A stretch of 64,000 bases of DNA, from assembly GCA_045564915.1 (NCBI GenBank), contig JBJLGL010000005.1:62001-126000 (forward strand), in the 5' to 3' direction. Shown piece by piece: positions 20,834-30,839 of this stretch; within the stretch, counting starts at the first letter, position 1; each line of letters starts with the position of its first letter. The stretch comes from JAQWRV01 sp045564915 (GTDB lineage: Bacteria; Pseudomonadota; Alphaproteobacteria; Rhodospirillales; Rhodospirillaceae). Position numbers and translations under genes: made by a program. The notes below the pieces were generated by a model that searched no databases, was not told the DNA's origin, and saw only the letters and a program-made list of their open reading frames with translations.

Positions 20834-22273
20834 ATGACACCTATGCCTAATCTTGTCCCCGCTTATGCAGAGATCTTTCTAGCACTTTCAGGCATGACAA
20901 TGCTGATGGTTGGGGTTTTTCGTAAGGCTGATACTATGCGCGGTATTTCTCTGCTTGCCATTGGTGCCTTCATCCTAGCAGGTCTTATTGTTCTGCCCAC
21001 CAATGCTGCCCCAACCATAACGTTTAGCGGCATGTTTGCAGTCAACGCCTTCACGGTCTTTGCCAAACTGCTTGTTCTCCTAGGGGGTATTTTTGCAATC
21101 TTGTTGACCCTACCTTGGGCTGAAAATGAAGGAATCACCCGCTACGAATTACCTGTAGTGATGGTGTTTGCAGTTCTAGGTATGATGATGATGATCTCAG
21201 CCAATGACCTAATCTCACTATACGTTGGGCTTGAATTGCAGTCTTTGTCTTTATACGTACTGGCCGCTTTTCATCGTGGTAATATGAGGGCGACGGAAGC
21301 GGCTGTGAAGTACTTCATCCTTGGTGCTTTGGCCTCTGGATTGTTGTTGTATGGCTCTTCTCTAATCTATGGATTTGCTGGCACCACATCGTTTGTTGGC
21401 TTAGCCGATGCTCTTAGTTCGGCGCAAAAAAACGTTGGTGTTATCGTTGGTGTTGTGTTTGTAATTTCCGGTTTTGCCTTCAAAATATCAGCAGTACCTT
21501 TTCATATGTGGACGCCTGATGTCTATGAAGGTTCACCCACACCGGTGACGGCCTTCTTCTCCGTAGCCCCAAAAATCGCCGCATTGAGCTTGTTACTACG
21601 CGTCCTTGTTGGTCCGTTTGATGACCTGTTGTTCCAGTGGCGCCAGGTGCTCACCGTTATCTGTGTAGCGTCTATGCTCTGGGGGGCGGTAGCTGCCATT
21701 GCCCAGAGAAACATCAAACGCTTGATGGCCTACAGCTCGATTGGTCACGTTGGCTACGCACTCATTGGATTAGTAGCGGCAACATCTGAAGGCGCGCGCG
21801 GCATGCTTTATTATATGCTGATATACCTTTTTATGAATGTCGGCACCTTCGCTGTTATTCTCAGCATGCGAGTAAAAGGCCGCTATATGGAGGGGATTGA
21901 CGATCTTGCTGGCTTGTCCAAAACCAATCCGGCTATTGCCTTAGCACTAACAGTCCTGATGTTCTCGATGGCTGGTATTCCGCCGCTCGCAGGCTTCTTC
22001 GGCAAGTACTTCGTCTTTGTTGCGGCGATTAATGCTGGGCTAATTCCTCTAGCAGTAATCGGTGTTTTGTCTAGTGTTGTGGCGGCAGTGTATTATCTGC
22101 GTCTGATCAAGATTATGTATTTTGAGGAAGCGGGTGAAGGGTTCGATAGGCCCGATGTGTCGACGAGTATGATTATGGGTTTTTGCGCTGCTGCAGTTAC
22201 TATCTTCATTCTTTTTCCTGAACCTATGCTCGCTGGAGCGGACGCAGCCGCTACGGCCTTATTCCAGGGTTAG
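20834..22273 (+). CDS. nuoN: NADH-quinone oxidoreductase subunit N
   Basis: The third antiporter-like subunit, 479 residues, with LQSLSLYVLAAF, the FHMWTPDVYEGSPTPVTAFF region and KRLMAYSSIGHVGYAL. It completes a full set of fourteen separate subunits. birA follows 12 bases later and is probably co-transcribed, an arrangement usual in alphaproteobacteria. Confidence 0.96.
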   Translation: MTPMPNLVPAYAEIFLALSGMTMLMVGVFRKADTMRGISLLAIGAFILAGLIVLPTNAAPTITFSGMFAVNAFTVFAKLLVLLGGIFAILLTLPWAENEGITRYELPVVMVFAVLGMMMMISANDLISLYVGLELQSLSLYVLAAFHRGNMRATEAAVKYFILGALASGLLLYGSSLIYGFAGTTSFVGLADALSSAQKNVGVIVGVVFVISGFAFKISAVPFHMWTPDVYEGSPTPVTAFFSVAPKIAALSLLLRVLVGPFDDLLFQWRQVLTVICVASMLWGAVAAIAQRNIKRLMAYSSIGHVGYALIGLVAATSEGARGMLYYMLIYLFMNVGTFAVILSMRVKGRYMEGIDDLAGLSKTNPAIALALTVLMFSMAGIPPLAGFFGKYFVFVAAINAGLIPLAVIGVLSSVVAAVYYLRLIKIMYFEEAGEGFDRPDVSTSMIMGFCAAAVTIFILFPEPMLAGADAAATALFQG

Positions 22274-22285
22274 ACTGTCAACTTG

Positions 22286-23050
22286 ATGTCTTCTTCTCTA
22301 GCCTCGTCGCTTAAGGTGCCTAGCGGGTGGCGTTTGTTTAAGTTTCCAACTATCGATAGTACTAATGAGGAGCTTATGCGTCGGGCTGACTCTGGTGAGT
22401 CCGAAGGACTTGTAATCCAGGCAGACGTGCAAACCGTAGGGCGAGGAAGGCGCGGCCGTGTATGGGAGAGCCCCGTTGGTAATCTATACCTGAGTGTCTT
22501 GGTTGATGCGCCCATCTCTTCTGGTGGAGAGATCGGTTTTACGGGTGCGCTTGCACTGATTGATGCGTTGGAAATGGAAGTAGGTAGATCAATTATTGAT
22601 TTACGTTGTAAGTGGCCTAATGACTTATTGCTTAATAAGAAAAAGGTAGCTGGCATTTTGCTGGAGGCCTTGCCTAATCATCAGCAAGTGATCGTTGGGT
22701 TTGGTGTTAACTTGGTATCGACACAGGTAAATGATACCCTATACCCCGTTGGGGCTTTAACAGATATGGGCCTAACTGTAGATCCTCAGAGATTGGCCTT
22801 ACAGCTTTGTCGATCTCTAGAATCGTGGCTTGCCGTTTGGCGTAATGATGGCTTCGCAGCTTTACGTATGCCTTGGTTAGAGCGGGCCGAAGGCCTCCAT
22901 GAACCTATTGTGGTGAGCTTACCCTTTGAGAAACTGCAGGGTTACTTTCAAGGGTTGTCTGCTAATGGTGGATTGGTGCTTGCACAAGACTCTGGTGAGC
23001 GCATTATTCCTGCGGGAGATGTCTTCTTCGGACCAGAAAGGATTACCTAA
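22286..23050 (+). CDS. birA: Biotin--[acetyl-CoA-carboxylase] ligase
   Basis: A 254-residue biotin protein ligase. STNEELMRRA, the biotinyl-AMP loop GRGRRGRVWESP and KWPNDLLLNKKKVAGILLE are all present. There is no N-terminal winged-helix domain, so it is the monofunctional form that biotinylates carboxyl carriers but does not repress biotin genes. A TTG codon directly precedes the ATG chosen here. Confidence 0.94.
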   Translation: MSSSLASSLKVPSGWRLFKFPTIDSTNEELMRRADSGESEGLVIQADVQTVGRGRRGRVWESPVGNLYLSVLVDAPISSGGEIGFTGALALIDALEMEVGRSIIDLRCKWPNDLLLNKKKVAGILLEALPNHQQVIVGFGVNLVSTQVNDTLYPVGALTDMGLTVDPQRLALQLCRSLESWLAVWRNDGFAALRMPWLERAEGLHEPIVVSLPFEKLQGYFQGLSANGGLVLAQDSGERIIPAGDVFFGPERIT

Positions 23051-23052
23051 GC

Positions 23053-23829
23053 ATGCTAGTGGTCATTGACTGTGGTAATACAAATATAGTTTTTGCTGTT
23101 TATGATACTGATCGGCTAGCGGGTCAGTGGCGGACTGTAACAGAGATTGAGAAGACTAGTGACGACTATGGTGTTTGGTTAGGCCATATCATGCAGCGTG
23201 ACGATATTTCTTTAGAGGATATTGATGCGGCAATCGTTTCATCCGTAGTTCCTTCCAAGAATCGTGTGCTGAGCAGTATGTGTAGAGATCTCTTCGGCGT
23301 AGATGCACGTTTTATCAGTGATGAGGATATTGATATTGGGATTAAGGTTGCTATGCAAGACCCTCGCAATGTCGGTGATGATAGACTTGTAAACGCTGTC
23401 GCTGCGTATGAGAAATATAAAGGTCCGTTGATCATTGTTGACTTTGGAACAGCGACAACATTCGATGTTTTAGATGATGAAGGTAGCTACATTGGTGGCG
23501 TTATTGCACCAGGAATAAATTTGTCTATGGAGGCGTTGTATAATGCAACAGCGCTGTTACCAAAGATTCCAGTTGAGAATCCAGGAAGTGCACCAGTTGT
23601 GGGCACCACTACAGTTGCCGCTATGCACTCAGGCGTATTTTGGGGTTACATTGGTTTGATAGAAGGACTGATTTCTCGCATTAAGTCAGAGCAGACTAAA
23701 ACACCTACCGTTGTAGCAACTGGTGGGTTGGCACCATTATTTGCCGAAGCGACAATTGCCATTGAACACATAGATGCCGACCTTACTCTACGCGGCTTGT
23801 TAGCTGTTCATAAGCGGAATGTTATATGA
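23053..23829 (+). CDS. coaX: Type III pantothenate kinase
   Basis: A 258-residue CoaX, which phosphorylates pantothenate at the first committed step of CoA synthesis. The phosphate motif DCGNTN (residues 6-11), NVGDDRLVNA (106-115), the catalytic-Asp motif DFGTATTFD (130-138) and GGVIAPGINLSMEAL are intact. It starts two bases after birA and overlaps rnj by four bases (ATGA). Confidence 0.95.
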   Translation: MLVVIDCGNTNIVFAVYDTDRLAGQWRTVTEIEKTSDDYGVWLGHIMQRDDISLEDIDAAIVSSVVPSKNRVLSSMCRDLFGVDARFISDEDIDIGIKVAMQDPRNVGDDRLVNAVAAYEKYKGPLIIVDFGTATTFDVLDDEGSYIGGVIAPGINLSMEALYNATALLPKIPVENPGSAPVVGTTTVAAMHSGVFWGYIGLIEGLISRIKSEQTKTPTVVATGGLAPLFAEATIAIEHIDADLTLRGLLAVHKRNVI

Positions 23830-25538
23830 ACCAGCTGGGGCGCTCCAGCGTTAAAACACCCCCTGAAGGTCTCGACAAGGGCCTATGGTTTGTTCCTCTC
23901 GGAGGGTCCGGTGAAATAGGTATGAACCTCAATCTATACGGCTGTGATGGCTACTGGATTGTTGTCGATCTGGGTGTGACATTTGGTGATGAAAGTATTC
24001 CAGGCGTTGATGTTGTTATGCCGGACCCAGATTTCATTGCCGAACGCAAGAATAAACTATTGGCAATTGTTTTAACTCATGCGCATGAGGATCATCTAGG
24101 TGCAGTGGCTTACCTATGGCCTAAGCTAGGTTGTCCAGTTTATGCGACACCGTTTACGGCAGAGTTTCTTAGGAATAAGTTAACGGAAACTGGTCTCAGA
24201 GACTTAGTGCCATTAGTGGAAGTAGAGCTGGGTGGCCGTATAGAAATTGGTCCCTTCGATATAGAATACATCTCGCTTACACATTCCATTCCTGAACCCA
24301 ATGGGCTCGCTATACGCACGCCTCACGGTATGGTGATGCATACGGGAGACTGGAAGTTTGATCCTCAGCCGCTAATCGGTGCGGCCACTGATTATAACAC
24401 CCTTGAGGCACTTGGTGACGAGGGTGTGTTAGCAATGATTGGTGACTCAACTAATGTCTTCTCAGAGGGTGAATCGGGTTCCGAGTCCGATGTTCGCGAA
24501 GTACTTGTTGAGGTGATTGGAAAGCAGAGTGGGCGGGTAGCTGTTGGATGTTTTGCCTCAAACTTAGCTCGTTTAGCAAGTATAGCCCATGCTGCCGAGA
24601 TTAATGGTCGTCATGTATCTCTTGTTGGTGCTTCACTGTGGCGGATTGCAGCAACAGCGCGTAAAACCGGTTATCTCCCCGATGAAATCAATTTTTATGA
24701 GGCAAAGGATGCTGCCCATTTACCGCGCGACAAAGTGCTTTATATTTGCACGGGTAGCCAGGGGGAGTCACGTGCAGCTTTGAATCGGATCGCCACACAC
24801 AGGCATCGGGATGTAGCTCTGGAAGAAGGCGACACTGTTTTGTTTTCTTCGCGTGTCATTCCAGGTAATGAAAAGTCGATCTTAAGATTGCAAAACCAAC
24901 TGGCCAGCTTGGGTGTAAAAATAATAACGGCTCGCGACGAACCTATTCACGTCTCAGGGCATCCAGCGCGGGGTGAGATGCGTAGGATGTATCAGATGAT
25001 CCGGCCACATACGGCTATACCGGTACACGGCGAGCATCTCCATATGCGTGCTCATGCCTCTCTAGCTAAGGAGTGCCAAGTACCACAGGTGCTAACGGTA
25101 GAGAACGGCTCAACTGTTCGTCTTGGTCCGGGAGAACCTGTATTAGCTGGAGAAGTGTGGGCGGGCCGTATGTCTTGGGAGGGTAATCACGTAGTACCAT
25201 TTTGGAATCCGATCTTACGGGACCGTAAGAAAATATTGTTCAATGGGAGTGTTTTTGTGTCCTTGGTGCTAGAGGAGGATGGGCATTTGGCAGAGGATGC
25301 TATGGTGTCTGTTGTAGGTATTCCCGATCCCTTAGTATCAGGCAGTTCGACCATCCAAGCCCAAGAGAGTACAGAAACACTTGAGCAGGTAATTGAGAAT
25401 GCTATCGTTCGTTTACCTGGCAGGGCCCGGCGTAACAACGAAGCTGTAGAAGAGGTGGTCCGGCGCTGCGTGAGGCGAATTTTCTCCATAGAGCAGGATC
25501 GGAAACCCTTGACGCGGGTTCATATCGTGCGGATATGA
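23826..25538 (+). CDS. rnj: Ribonuclease J
   Basis: A 570-residue metallo-beta-lactamase/beta-CASP nuclease involved in mRNA and rRNA processing, with both exo- and endonuclease activity in known members. The metal motif HAHEDH is at residues 85-90; later motifs include HTGDWKFD, IGDSTNVFSEG and HVSGHPARGEMRRM. Placement between coaX and mce is typical of the class. Confidence 0.95.
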   Translation: MNQLGRSSVKTPPEGLDKGLWFVPLGGSGEIGMNLNLYGCDGYWIVVDLGVTFGDESIPGVDVVMPDPDFIAERKNKLLAIVLTHAHEDHLGAVAYLWPKLGCPVYATPFTAEFLRNKLTETGLRDLVPLVEVELGGRIEIGPFDIEYISLTHSIPEPNGLAIRTPHGMVMHTGDWKFDPQPLIGAATDYNTLEALGDEGVLAMIGDSTNVFSEGESGSESDVREVLVEVIGKQSGRVAVGCFASNLARLASIAHAAEINGRHVSLVGASLWRIAATARKTGYLPDEINFYEAKDAAHLPRDKVLYICTGSQGESRAALNRIATHRHRDVALEEGDTVLFSSRVIPGNEKSILRLQNQLASLGVKIITARDEPIHVSGHPARGEMRRMYQMIRPHTAIPVHGEHLHMRAHASLAKECQVPQVLTVENGSTVRLGPGEPVLAGEVWAGRMSWEGNHVVPFWNPILRDRKKILFNGSVFVSLVLEEDGHLAEDAMVSVVGIPDPLVSGSSTIQAQESTETLEQVIENAIVRLPGRARRNNEAVEEVVRRCVRRIFSIEQDRKPLTRVHIVRI

Positions 25539-25566
25539 ATTAGATAGAAAGAAATGTGAGGATATC

Positions 25567-25971
25567 ATGATCGGACGTCTGAACCACATAGCTATTGCGG
25601 TGCCCAATCTTGAGGCAGCAGCTGAGAACTATCGCAATACTTTGGGTGCGGTTGTAACAGCACCAGAAGACTTGCCCGAGCATGGAGTTACAGTAGTTTT
25701 TGTAGAACTAGCTAACACTAAGATAGAGCTACTGCACCCCTTAGGTGAGAACTCGCCAATCCAAGGGTTTCTGGACAAGAAGCCGTCCGGTGGTATGCAT
25801 CATTTGTGTTTTGAGGTGGATGATATCCTTGCGGCGCGTGATCAGCTACAAGCTGAAGGCAAACGTATTCTTGGCGATGGCGAACCCAAAACTGGCGCTC
25901 ATGGTAAACCTGTTCTGTTTGTACATCCCGGTGATTTTGACAGCACGCTGATTGAGATTGAGGAGGTATGA
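25567..25971 (+). CDS. mce: Methylmalonyl-CoA epimerase
   Basis: A 134-residue protein of the vicinal-oxygen-chelate fold. It begins with LNHIAIAVPNLEAAAENYRN and contains GMHHLCFEVDD and a late IEIEE; these His and Glu residues make the metal site. The enzyme interconverts methylmalonyl-CoA epimers in propionyl-CoA catabolism. Its position after rnj supports the call. Confidence 0.92.
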   Translation: MIGRLNHIAIAVPNLEAAAENYRNTLGAVVTAPEDLPEHGVTVVFVELANTKIELLHPLGENSPIQGFLDKKPSGGMHHLCFEVDDILAARDQLQAEGKRILGDGEPKTGAHGKPVLFVHPGDFDSTLIEIEEV

Positions 25972-26039
25972 GTCGCAAGGCTTAGTTCTTGAACTAATTT
26001 GTAAGAGACTAGTTGCGGCGCCTGTTCTATTATGATCGC

Positions 26040-26486
26040 ATGAGTATGAACCTTAGATTTATTGGTATTCTGCTAGCGGTCTCAATGCTCGGATTTTCAT
26101 GGATGTATGAAGCATTGGCTTATGGCATTGCTACCGAACGGTGTCGTGAATCCACGACCTATGGTCCAGCCGACAGTGTAATCTATCGGCCAGGATTAGA
26201 CATCAAAGGCAGGGCAGTAGTCCCAGCTGACCTTGGTAGTAACAAAGGCATTTCAATACCATCAGACATTGACATAGAGATCATCATAAATTTGAGGGAT
26301 CAGCTTGGTCGAGGTCGGGACTTAGAAAAAGATAAGAATATGGCGCCACTCTTTGTTAGTGGCGAATGGCTTGTTGGACAATTAAGTCTGCGGGGCACCA
26401 ATCTTTATTGGAATGACAAACTTATCATACGGGATAGCCAGGCGGCCTGTGTCGAAACCGTGATAGCACGGGAGCGACTCAAATAG
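26040..26486 (+). CDS. Exported protein of unknown function
   Basis: A 148-residue protein whose N-terminus (hydrophobic residues 6-20, then EALAYG) looks like a signal peptide. The mature part has two Cys residues (in TERCRES and QAACVET), which could form a disulfide, and otherwise mixes strands with a charged helix RDQLGRGRDLEKDKN. TTG at 26013 would extend it by nine residues without a better ribosome site. I do not recognise the family. In related genomes a small DUF1467-type membrane protein usually occupies this place; this is not that protein. Confidence 0.6.
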   Translation: MSMNLRFIGILLAVSMLGFSWMYEALAYGIATERCRESTTYGPADSVIYRPGLDIKGRAVVPADLGSNKGISIPSDIDIEIIINLRDQLGRGRDLEKDKNMAPLFVSGEWLVGQLSLRGTNLYWNDKLIIRDSQAACVETVIARERLK

Positions 26487-26549
26487 TATAAAAAGCAAGC
26501 TATGTAATAACTGGCAATAGTCCTATAATTGGTATCGTAGTCATTTTTA

Positions 26550-28097
26550 CTAAGCCATTACAGCCTCTATAAAGTGTGGTCCTGGTTCTTTAAGGCAAAT
26601 ATTCAGAATATCTTCTAACCGATTGCAATTATTAACTCTATGGGAGTCAACGCCTTGTGCCTGAGCTAGTGAAACAAAATCAATTCGTGGATTATCCATA
26701 TCCATCATTCTATGGGCATTTGCACCGGCTGGACCGAGCCCATGGCGTTCTAGCTCGATATCGAGAATCAAATATCCGCGGTTCGAAAACACAATAGTTG
26801 TTATGTCAAGCCGTTCCCGGGCCATTGTCCACAAGGCTTGAATCGTGTACATCGCCCCGCCATCGCCTTGCAGACAAAGAACCTTTCTCTCAGGCGCAGC
26901 TATAGCAGCACCCACAGCAACAGGCATGGCCCAACCAATACCTCCTCCGGTAATAAATAGCCAGTCATGGGGGGCGGCACTAGCGGAATGCGTATATGCT
27001 GGAAAACCGGCCGTTATGCCCTCATCCACAACAATGGCATGATCGGTAATACAGCGTGCTATAACGATAGAGGCAGCGTCTGGAGTTAGAGGGCCATCTG
27101 GCGGAGGTGGTAAAGCCAAGGCCTGGCCTATTCCTTTGGAAATGGCCCCGACCTCATTGGCTAGGGCCATCAAACTAGCAATAACATCACCTCCTACGGG
27201 GACCAAAGTTTCTAGATCACATCCCTCAGGTACAAGCGATCCACCGCCAGTGGGATATGAGAAAAAAGAGACGGGTTCATTGGAACCGCACAATATGATA
27301 TGATTTATACCATTAAGATGCTCAGCCACATCTTCGGGAAAGTACGGAATTCGCTCAATTACTATTCGGCCCGCACCGCGTTGCATTAAGGATGGAAAGG
27401 TATAAGAAATTAGTCGCACACCTGTTTTGGCGGCAATACGCCCGGCAGCCTCCAAGCCAGCATCGGTCAGTCCTTCCGCTCCTAGGAGAAGTGCAGTTTG
27501 CTCGCCTTTCTTAGCCAAACTTGCCGATTTCTTGATGGCCGTGGGTGAGGCCATCTCTTGCTTGATAACTTCAATAGGCGCAGCGGGCTGGGCCCCATCG
27601 CTCCAACTGCAATCAGCAGGGATAATTAGGCTCGACACTTGGCCTGGCGGACTACAGGCAGCTGCAACGGCTTCTGCACCGTCTTTAGCTATGTCGCTCG
27701 GCCGCATTACTTGCCGGACCCATCCAGATACCGGTCGGGCTAGCCCAGCAATATCCGAGGTTAGTGGGGCGTCATACTTCAGGTGAGACCGAGGATGATT
27801 GCCGATCAGATTGACAATAGGAGAATATGCCTTTCGTCCATTATGCAGATGGCATAGGCCGTTAGCTAAGCCTGGACCAAGATGTAGTAGGGTGCTTGCG
27901 GGCTTTTTTGCGATGCGGGCGTATCCGTCGGCAGCGCCGGTACATACGCCTTCAAACAGACCTAGAATTGGACGGATACGGTCAGTGCTATCGATAGCAC
28001 CGACCAGGTGGGTTTCAGTTGTGCCAGGATTAGCAAAACACACCTCAATACCGCTATCAATTAAGGTTTGGACAAGTGCTTGGGCCCCGGTCATCAT
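26550..28097 (-). CDS. ThDP-dependent enzyme, acetolactate synthase large-subunit-like
   Basis: A 515-residue thiamine-diphosphate enzyme. The N-terminal PYR domain has Glu49 in LFEGVCTGAADGYARI, the usual activating Glu; the C-terminal PP domain has GDGGAMYTIQALW and then FSNRGYLI, the GDG-N motif binding Mg and ThDP. The central domain is shorter and more degenerate than in true acetolactate synthase, and no small subunit gene is nearby. It resembles the catabolic IlvB-like or benzoylformate-decarboxylase-like group. It stands alone on the minus strand between two plus-strand blocks, suggesting a later insertion. Confidence 0.75.
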   Translation of the reverse strand: MMTGAQALVQTLIDSGIEVCFANPGTTETHLVGAIDSTDRIRPILGLFEGVCTGAADGYARIAKKPASTLLHLGPGLANGLCHLHNGRKAYSPIVNLIGNHPRSHLKYDAPLTSDIAGLARPVSGWVRQVMRPSDIAKDGAEAVAAACSPPGQVSSLIIPADCSWSDGAQPAAPIEVIKQEMASPTAIKKSASLAKKGEQTALLLGAEGLTDAGLEAAGRIAAKTGVRLISYTFPSLMQRGAGRIVIERIPYFPEDVAEHLNGINHIILCGSNEPVSFFSYPTGGGSLVPEGCDLETLVPVGGDVIASLMALANEVGAISKGIGQALALPPPPDGPLTPDAASIVIARCITDHAIVVDEGITAGFPAYTHSASAAPHDWLFITGGGIGWAMPVAVGAAIAAPERKVLCLQGDGGAMYTIQALWTMARERLDITTIVFSNRGYLILDIELERHGLGPAGANAHRMMDMDNPRIDFVSLAQAQGVDSHRVNNCNRLEDILNICLKEPGPHFIEAVMA

Positions 28098-28264
28098 TAT
28101 TGATCTCCACAGATTTGAAGTGTGTTTTATTCACCTCGAGAGAGCATAGTATTATATTTGAACATTAGCTGTCAGTTTCTGAAAGGGGCTTTCAATAGAC
28201 ACTTGTCTCAGCTTTGCCTAAATTGCGCGACTATATCTTTGTAATCTGAATTTCTGAGGTTTTT

Positions 28265-29602
28265 ATGCGCCTATCTCGCGCCTTTATCCCTACGTTGAAG
28301 GAAATACCCACTGAGGCCCAAATTGTCTCGCACCGGTTGATGCTGCGTGCTGGATTGGTTCGACAGCATGCAGCGGGAATATATAATTGGTTGCCTACGG
28401 GTGCTCTGGTTCTCAGCAAGATAGCCGAGATAGTGCGTAAAGAGCAGAATGATGCGGGTGCCCAGGAAATTATTATGCCAACAATCCAGTCTGGTGAATT
28501 GTGGAAGGAAAGTGGGCGATACAATGATTATGGCCCAGAGATGCTGCGAATAAAAGATCGGCATAAGCGAGATATGCTATATGGTCCTACCCATGAGGAG
28601 GTGGTGACAGACATCTTTCGTAATAATGTGAAAAGTTACAAAGACCTGCCTCTAAACTTATACCAAATTCATTGGAAATTCAGAGACGAGGTAAGACCAC
28701 GGTTTGGTGTTATGCGTGGCCGCGAATTCTTAATGAAGGATGCATACTCATTTGATCGGACATACGAAGCCGCAAAACTTTCTTATAATAAAATGTTTGT
28801 TGCTTATCTACGTATCTTTGCTCGCATGGGATTAAAAGCGATTCCTATGAAAGCAGACCCGGGTCCAATAGGCGGTGATTTGAGTCATGAATTCATCGTG
28901 CTGGCAGATACCGGCGAAAGCAAAGTATATTGCGACTCAGCATTCTTAGAAAAGCCAATTCCTTTGGCAGTTGACTACGAAAGTGATCTCCAAGAGTACA
29001 TAGATGTCTGGACCAGTGATTACGCAGCAACTGACGAAGAATATGACAGGGAGGTCGGCGAGGAGCTTGGAGACAAGCTAATAGAAGCACGCGGGATTGA
29101 AGTTGGACATATTTTCCATTTTGGTCAGAAATATACAAGCCCGATGAGAGCAAAGATCTTGGGCCCTGACGGAAAAATGCTAACACCATATATGGGTTCA
29201 TACGGTATAGGTGTCTCTAGACTGGTGGGTGCAATCATAGAGGCGTGCCATGATGAAGATGGAATCATCTGGCCAGATGCAGTTACACCATACCAAATAG
29301 GCTTGGTTAATCTGAAATCTGGAGCTGAAGTCACTGACAAGATATGCGATGAAATATATAAGGATCTCGGCGAGATGGGCCTAAGTACACTTTACGATGA
29401 CCGGGATGAGCGTGCCGGTGTAAAGTTCTCTAATATGGACCTTCTGGGTATGCCATGGCAGTTAATAGTCGGGCCAAAGGGCCTTAAGGCAGGGACAGTG
29501 GAATTAAAGCGTCGCGCTACCGGTGAGCGGCAGGAGTTAAGCCTTGAAAGTGTAATGTCCAAGCTAAATCAGCACTTTGCAGAGGTTAGTACTAGTGTTT
29601 AG
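28265..29602 (+). CDS. proS: Prolyl-tRNA synthetase (short alphaproteobacterial form)
   Basis: A class II aminoacyl-tRNA synthetase of 445 residues. Motif 2 is seen in [27 protein letters not shown], given here as [17 protein letters not shown], and motif 3 in [13 protein letters not shown]. The length shows that the roughly 180-residue editing insert of the E. coli type is absent, as is normal for this class. GAGG lies five bases before the ATG. The stop overlaps the lolC start. Confidence 0.96.
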   Translation: MRLSRAFIPTLKEIPTEAQIVSHRLMLRAGLVRQHAAGIYNWLPTGALVLSKIAEIVRKEQNDAGAQEIIMPTIQSGELWKESGRYNDYGPEMLRIKDRHKRDMLYGPTHEEVVTDIFRNNVKSYKDLPLNLYQIHWKFRDEVRPRFGVMRGREFLMKDAYSFDRTYEAAKLSYNKMFVAYLRIFARMGLKAIPMKADPGPIGGDLSHEFIVLADTGESKVYCDSAFLEKPIPLAVDYESDLQEYIDVWTSDYAATDEEYDREVGEELGDKLIEARGIEVGHIFHFGQKYTSPMRAKILGPDGKMLTPYMGSYGIGVSRLVGAIIEACHDEDGIIWPDAVTPYQIGLVNLKSGAEVTDKICDEIYKDLGEMGLSTLYDDRDERAGVKFSNMDLLGMPWQLIVGPKGLKAGTVELKRRATGERQELSLESVMSKLNQHFAEVSTSV

Positions 29603-30839
29603 TCCATTTGAGCGCATGATGGCGGGCCGCTACTTAAGAGCTCGTCGTAAAGAGGGCTTTGTCTCTGTGATTGCAGGCTTCTCTTTGCTTGGAATCGGTT
29701 TAGGTGTAGCGACCCTGATCATTGTGATGGCAGTAATGAATGGTTATCGAGAAGACATCATGAGCCGTATTCTTGGGGTTAATGGTCATATCGATGTGAG
29801 AGGTATCGAGTTTTCCATCTCAGATTATAGCTTACGCGTGGATGCCATAAAGGATGTTCCTGGTGTGGTTTCAGCGGCGCCGCAAATTGTTGGGCAGGTA
29901 ATGGCGACAGCGTCTGGTTATAGCGGAGGTCTCGTAGTGCGAGGGGTGCGTGGTGAGGACCTGGCAGCGCGTACAGTTATTTCTGAGAATATAGTTATTG
30001 GATCCTTAATGGCTTTTAGTAAGGGTGAAGGAATAATTGTTGGTGTCCGCTTAGCACAAAAGTTTAGTCTAAATATTGGTGACAAGATCACCCTGATCTC
30101 ACCCAAGGGTAATATCACGGCCTTTGGAACGGCACCACGTATTAAGGAATACCCAATTGTTGCTATTTTTGATGTGGGTATGAGTGATTTTGACTCATCA
30201 ATAATCTATATGCCTCTTAGCCTAGCACAGGTCTATTTCAAATACCCTGACAGTGTTACTGCTATAGAGGTGCAAGTAGAGAATCCTGACCAAGCTCGTT
30301 TTATTGCTGAAGATATTACTAATGTCGCTGGGCCAGGTGTGCGTATATTGTCATGGGAGCAAACCAATTCCGCCTTTTTTAATGCGCTGCAGGTAGAGCG
30401 CAACGTAATGTTTCTGATCCTTACCTTGATCATTGTTGTGGCTGCTTTCAACATTATTGCTGGACTTATTATGCTCGTGAAGGACAAGAGCAGAGATATT
30501 GCTATCTTACGTACGATGGGGGCTAGCCGCGGTATGATTATGCGGGTATTTTTCTTGGCCGGGGCTAGTGTTGGATTAACGGGTACAATTCTAGGACTTA
30601 TTCTGGGCATTGTCTTTTGTGACAATATCGAAGTAGTCCGCCGCTTCCTGGAGACACTGACAGGAACCGATTTATTTTCTGCGGAAATCTATTTCCTATC
30701 AACCATTCCAGCAGTCATGGATTGGAGTGAAACTTTGTCTGTAGTTTTGATGGCGTTGGGTTTGTCTCTCGCAGCGACGCTATATCCCTCATGGCGTGCT
30801 GCCCGGACTGAACCCGTAGAGGCTCTGCGCTATGAGTAA
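29595..30839 (+). CDS. lolC: Lipoprotein-releasing system permease
   Basis: A 414-residue LolC/LolE-type permease with one N-terminal helix, a large periplasmic domain and three C-terminal helices ([18 protein letters not shown], split from later helices). With LolD it extracts lipoproteins from the inner membrane. I chose GTG at 29595 because the family begins MFxPFERMxAxRYLRAR; the longer frame from 29577 lies inside proS. A single permease gene is present, as is usual in alphaproteobacteria, so it probably works as a homodimer. Confidence 0.93.
   Translation: MFSPFERMMAGRYLRARRKEGFVSVIAGFSLLGIGLGVATLIIVMAVMNGYREDIMSRILGVNGHIDVRGIEFSISDYSLRVDAIKDVPGVVSAAPQIVGQVMATASGYSGGLVVRGVRGEDLAARTVISENIVIGSLMAFSKGEGIIVGVRLAQKFSLNIGDKITLISPKGNITAFGTAPRIKEYPIVAIFDVGMSDFDSSIIYMPLSLAQVYFKYPDSVTAIEVQVENPDQARFIAEDITNVAGPGVRILSWEQTNSAFFNALQVERNVMFLILTLIIVVAAFNIIAGLIMLVKDKSRDIAILRTMGASRGMIMRVFFLAGASVGLTGTILGLILGIVFCDNIEVVRRFLETLTGTDLFSAEIYFLSTIPAVMDWSETLSVVLMALGLSLAATLYPSWRAARTEPVEALRYE

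Noticed and set aside
22270..22656. Minus-strand open frame across the start of birA
   Set aside because: Antisense to birA, with no family features; the plus-strand ligase motifs are unambiguous.
30233..30625. Minus-strand open frame inside lolC
   Set aside because: Antisense shadow of a well-supported membrane protein gene.
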